DNA of 6,257 nucleotides. It comes from Flavisolibacter sp. (GTDB lineage Bacteria > Bacteroidota > Bacteroidia > Chitinophagales > Chitinophagaceae). The number at the start of each line of letters is the position of its first letter. Position 1 is the first letter of the stretch. The translations under genes were made by a program, and so were the position numbers. Below, piece by piece: positions 6,223 through 6,257 of this stretch. Below the pieces are notes generated by a model. That model was not told the DNA's origin. It was given only the letters and a program-made list of their open reading frames with translations, and made no database searches. The stretch covers positions 1-6,257 of the forward strand of contig JAICTW010000176.1 in the NCBI GenBank assembly GCA_025936195.1. Reading direction: 5' to 3'.

Positions 6223-6257
6223 GATTTCCCTTCGGTCATTTGATCCGGCATCCACAC

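Larger units (their letters stand above)
5985..6257. other. Right-hand intergenic region, no convincing gene
   Basis: The longest open frames here are 60 codons. Neither has a ribosome binding site, a recognisable motif or a neighbour that supports it. The region holds the upstream sequence of the hydrolase gene (repeats and weak promoter at 5983-6052), a run of eight T residues around 6167-6174 and a short GCAAAG-type repeat near 6207-6222. Nothing else is recognised up to the window edge. Confidence 0.65.

Noticed and set aside
5981..6243. Two 60-codon frames, one on each strand, in the right-hand intergenic region.
   Set aside because: No ribosome binding site or homology-like pattern; one includes the CGCAAAG repeat and the other overlaps the hydrolase start.

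Overview
The window looks like chromosomal DNA of a Bacteroidota, probably a Chitinophagaceae-type soil or freshwater organism. Three things point there: a SusD/RagB nutrient-binding lipoprotein gene, a PSP1-domain protein with the Cys-rich N-terminus usual in that phylum, and a fused GH3 / beta-lactamase-fold hydrolase typical of Bacteroidota. A candidate promoter matching the Bacteroidota TTTG / TAnnTTTG pattern agrees. The genus assignment is inference.

Layout. Positions 2-1333 (+) hold the C-terminal part of a SusD-family gene cut by the left edge; its SusC partner would lie to the left, outside the window. A strong intrinsic terminator (1354-1385) closes that operon. A gene-free stretch of about 370 bp follows, with a candidate promoter near 1494-1527, a small perfect hairpin at the predicted transcript start and several other inverted repeats. 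Next is a 434-codon PSP1/RicT-like gene (1756-3060, +). A large bifunctional hydrolase gene (5984 down to 3057, -) converges on it, and the two stop codons share the sequence TTAA. The terminator of the PSP1 gene lies inside the last codons of the hydrolase gene. The right end (5985-6257) has no convincing gene, but carries a weak candidate promoter, repeats upstream of the hydrolase and a short GCAAAG-type repeat.

How the genes relate. The three genes appear to be three separate transcription units, not one pathway. The SusD protein belongs to a TonB-dependent glycan or nutrient uptake system. The hydrolase resembles a fusion of NagZ (beta-N-acetylglucosaminidase) with an AmiE-type serine hydrolase, two enzymes encoded side by side in Bacillus subtilis for muropeptide recovery; a cell-wall recycling or scavenging role in the periplasm is therefore the best hypothesis. 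The PSP1 protein is cytoplasmic and probably binds metal or Fe-S through conserved cysteines.

I see no CRISPR array, tRNA, rRNA, transposase or phage gene, and no clear undescribed system. The most interesting points are the fused cell-wall hydrolase, the terminator nested in an opposing reading frame, and the structured leader of the PSP1 gene.
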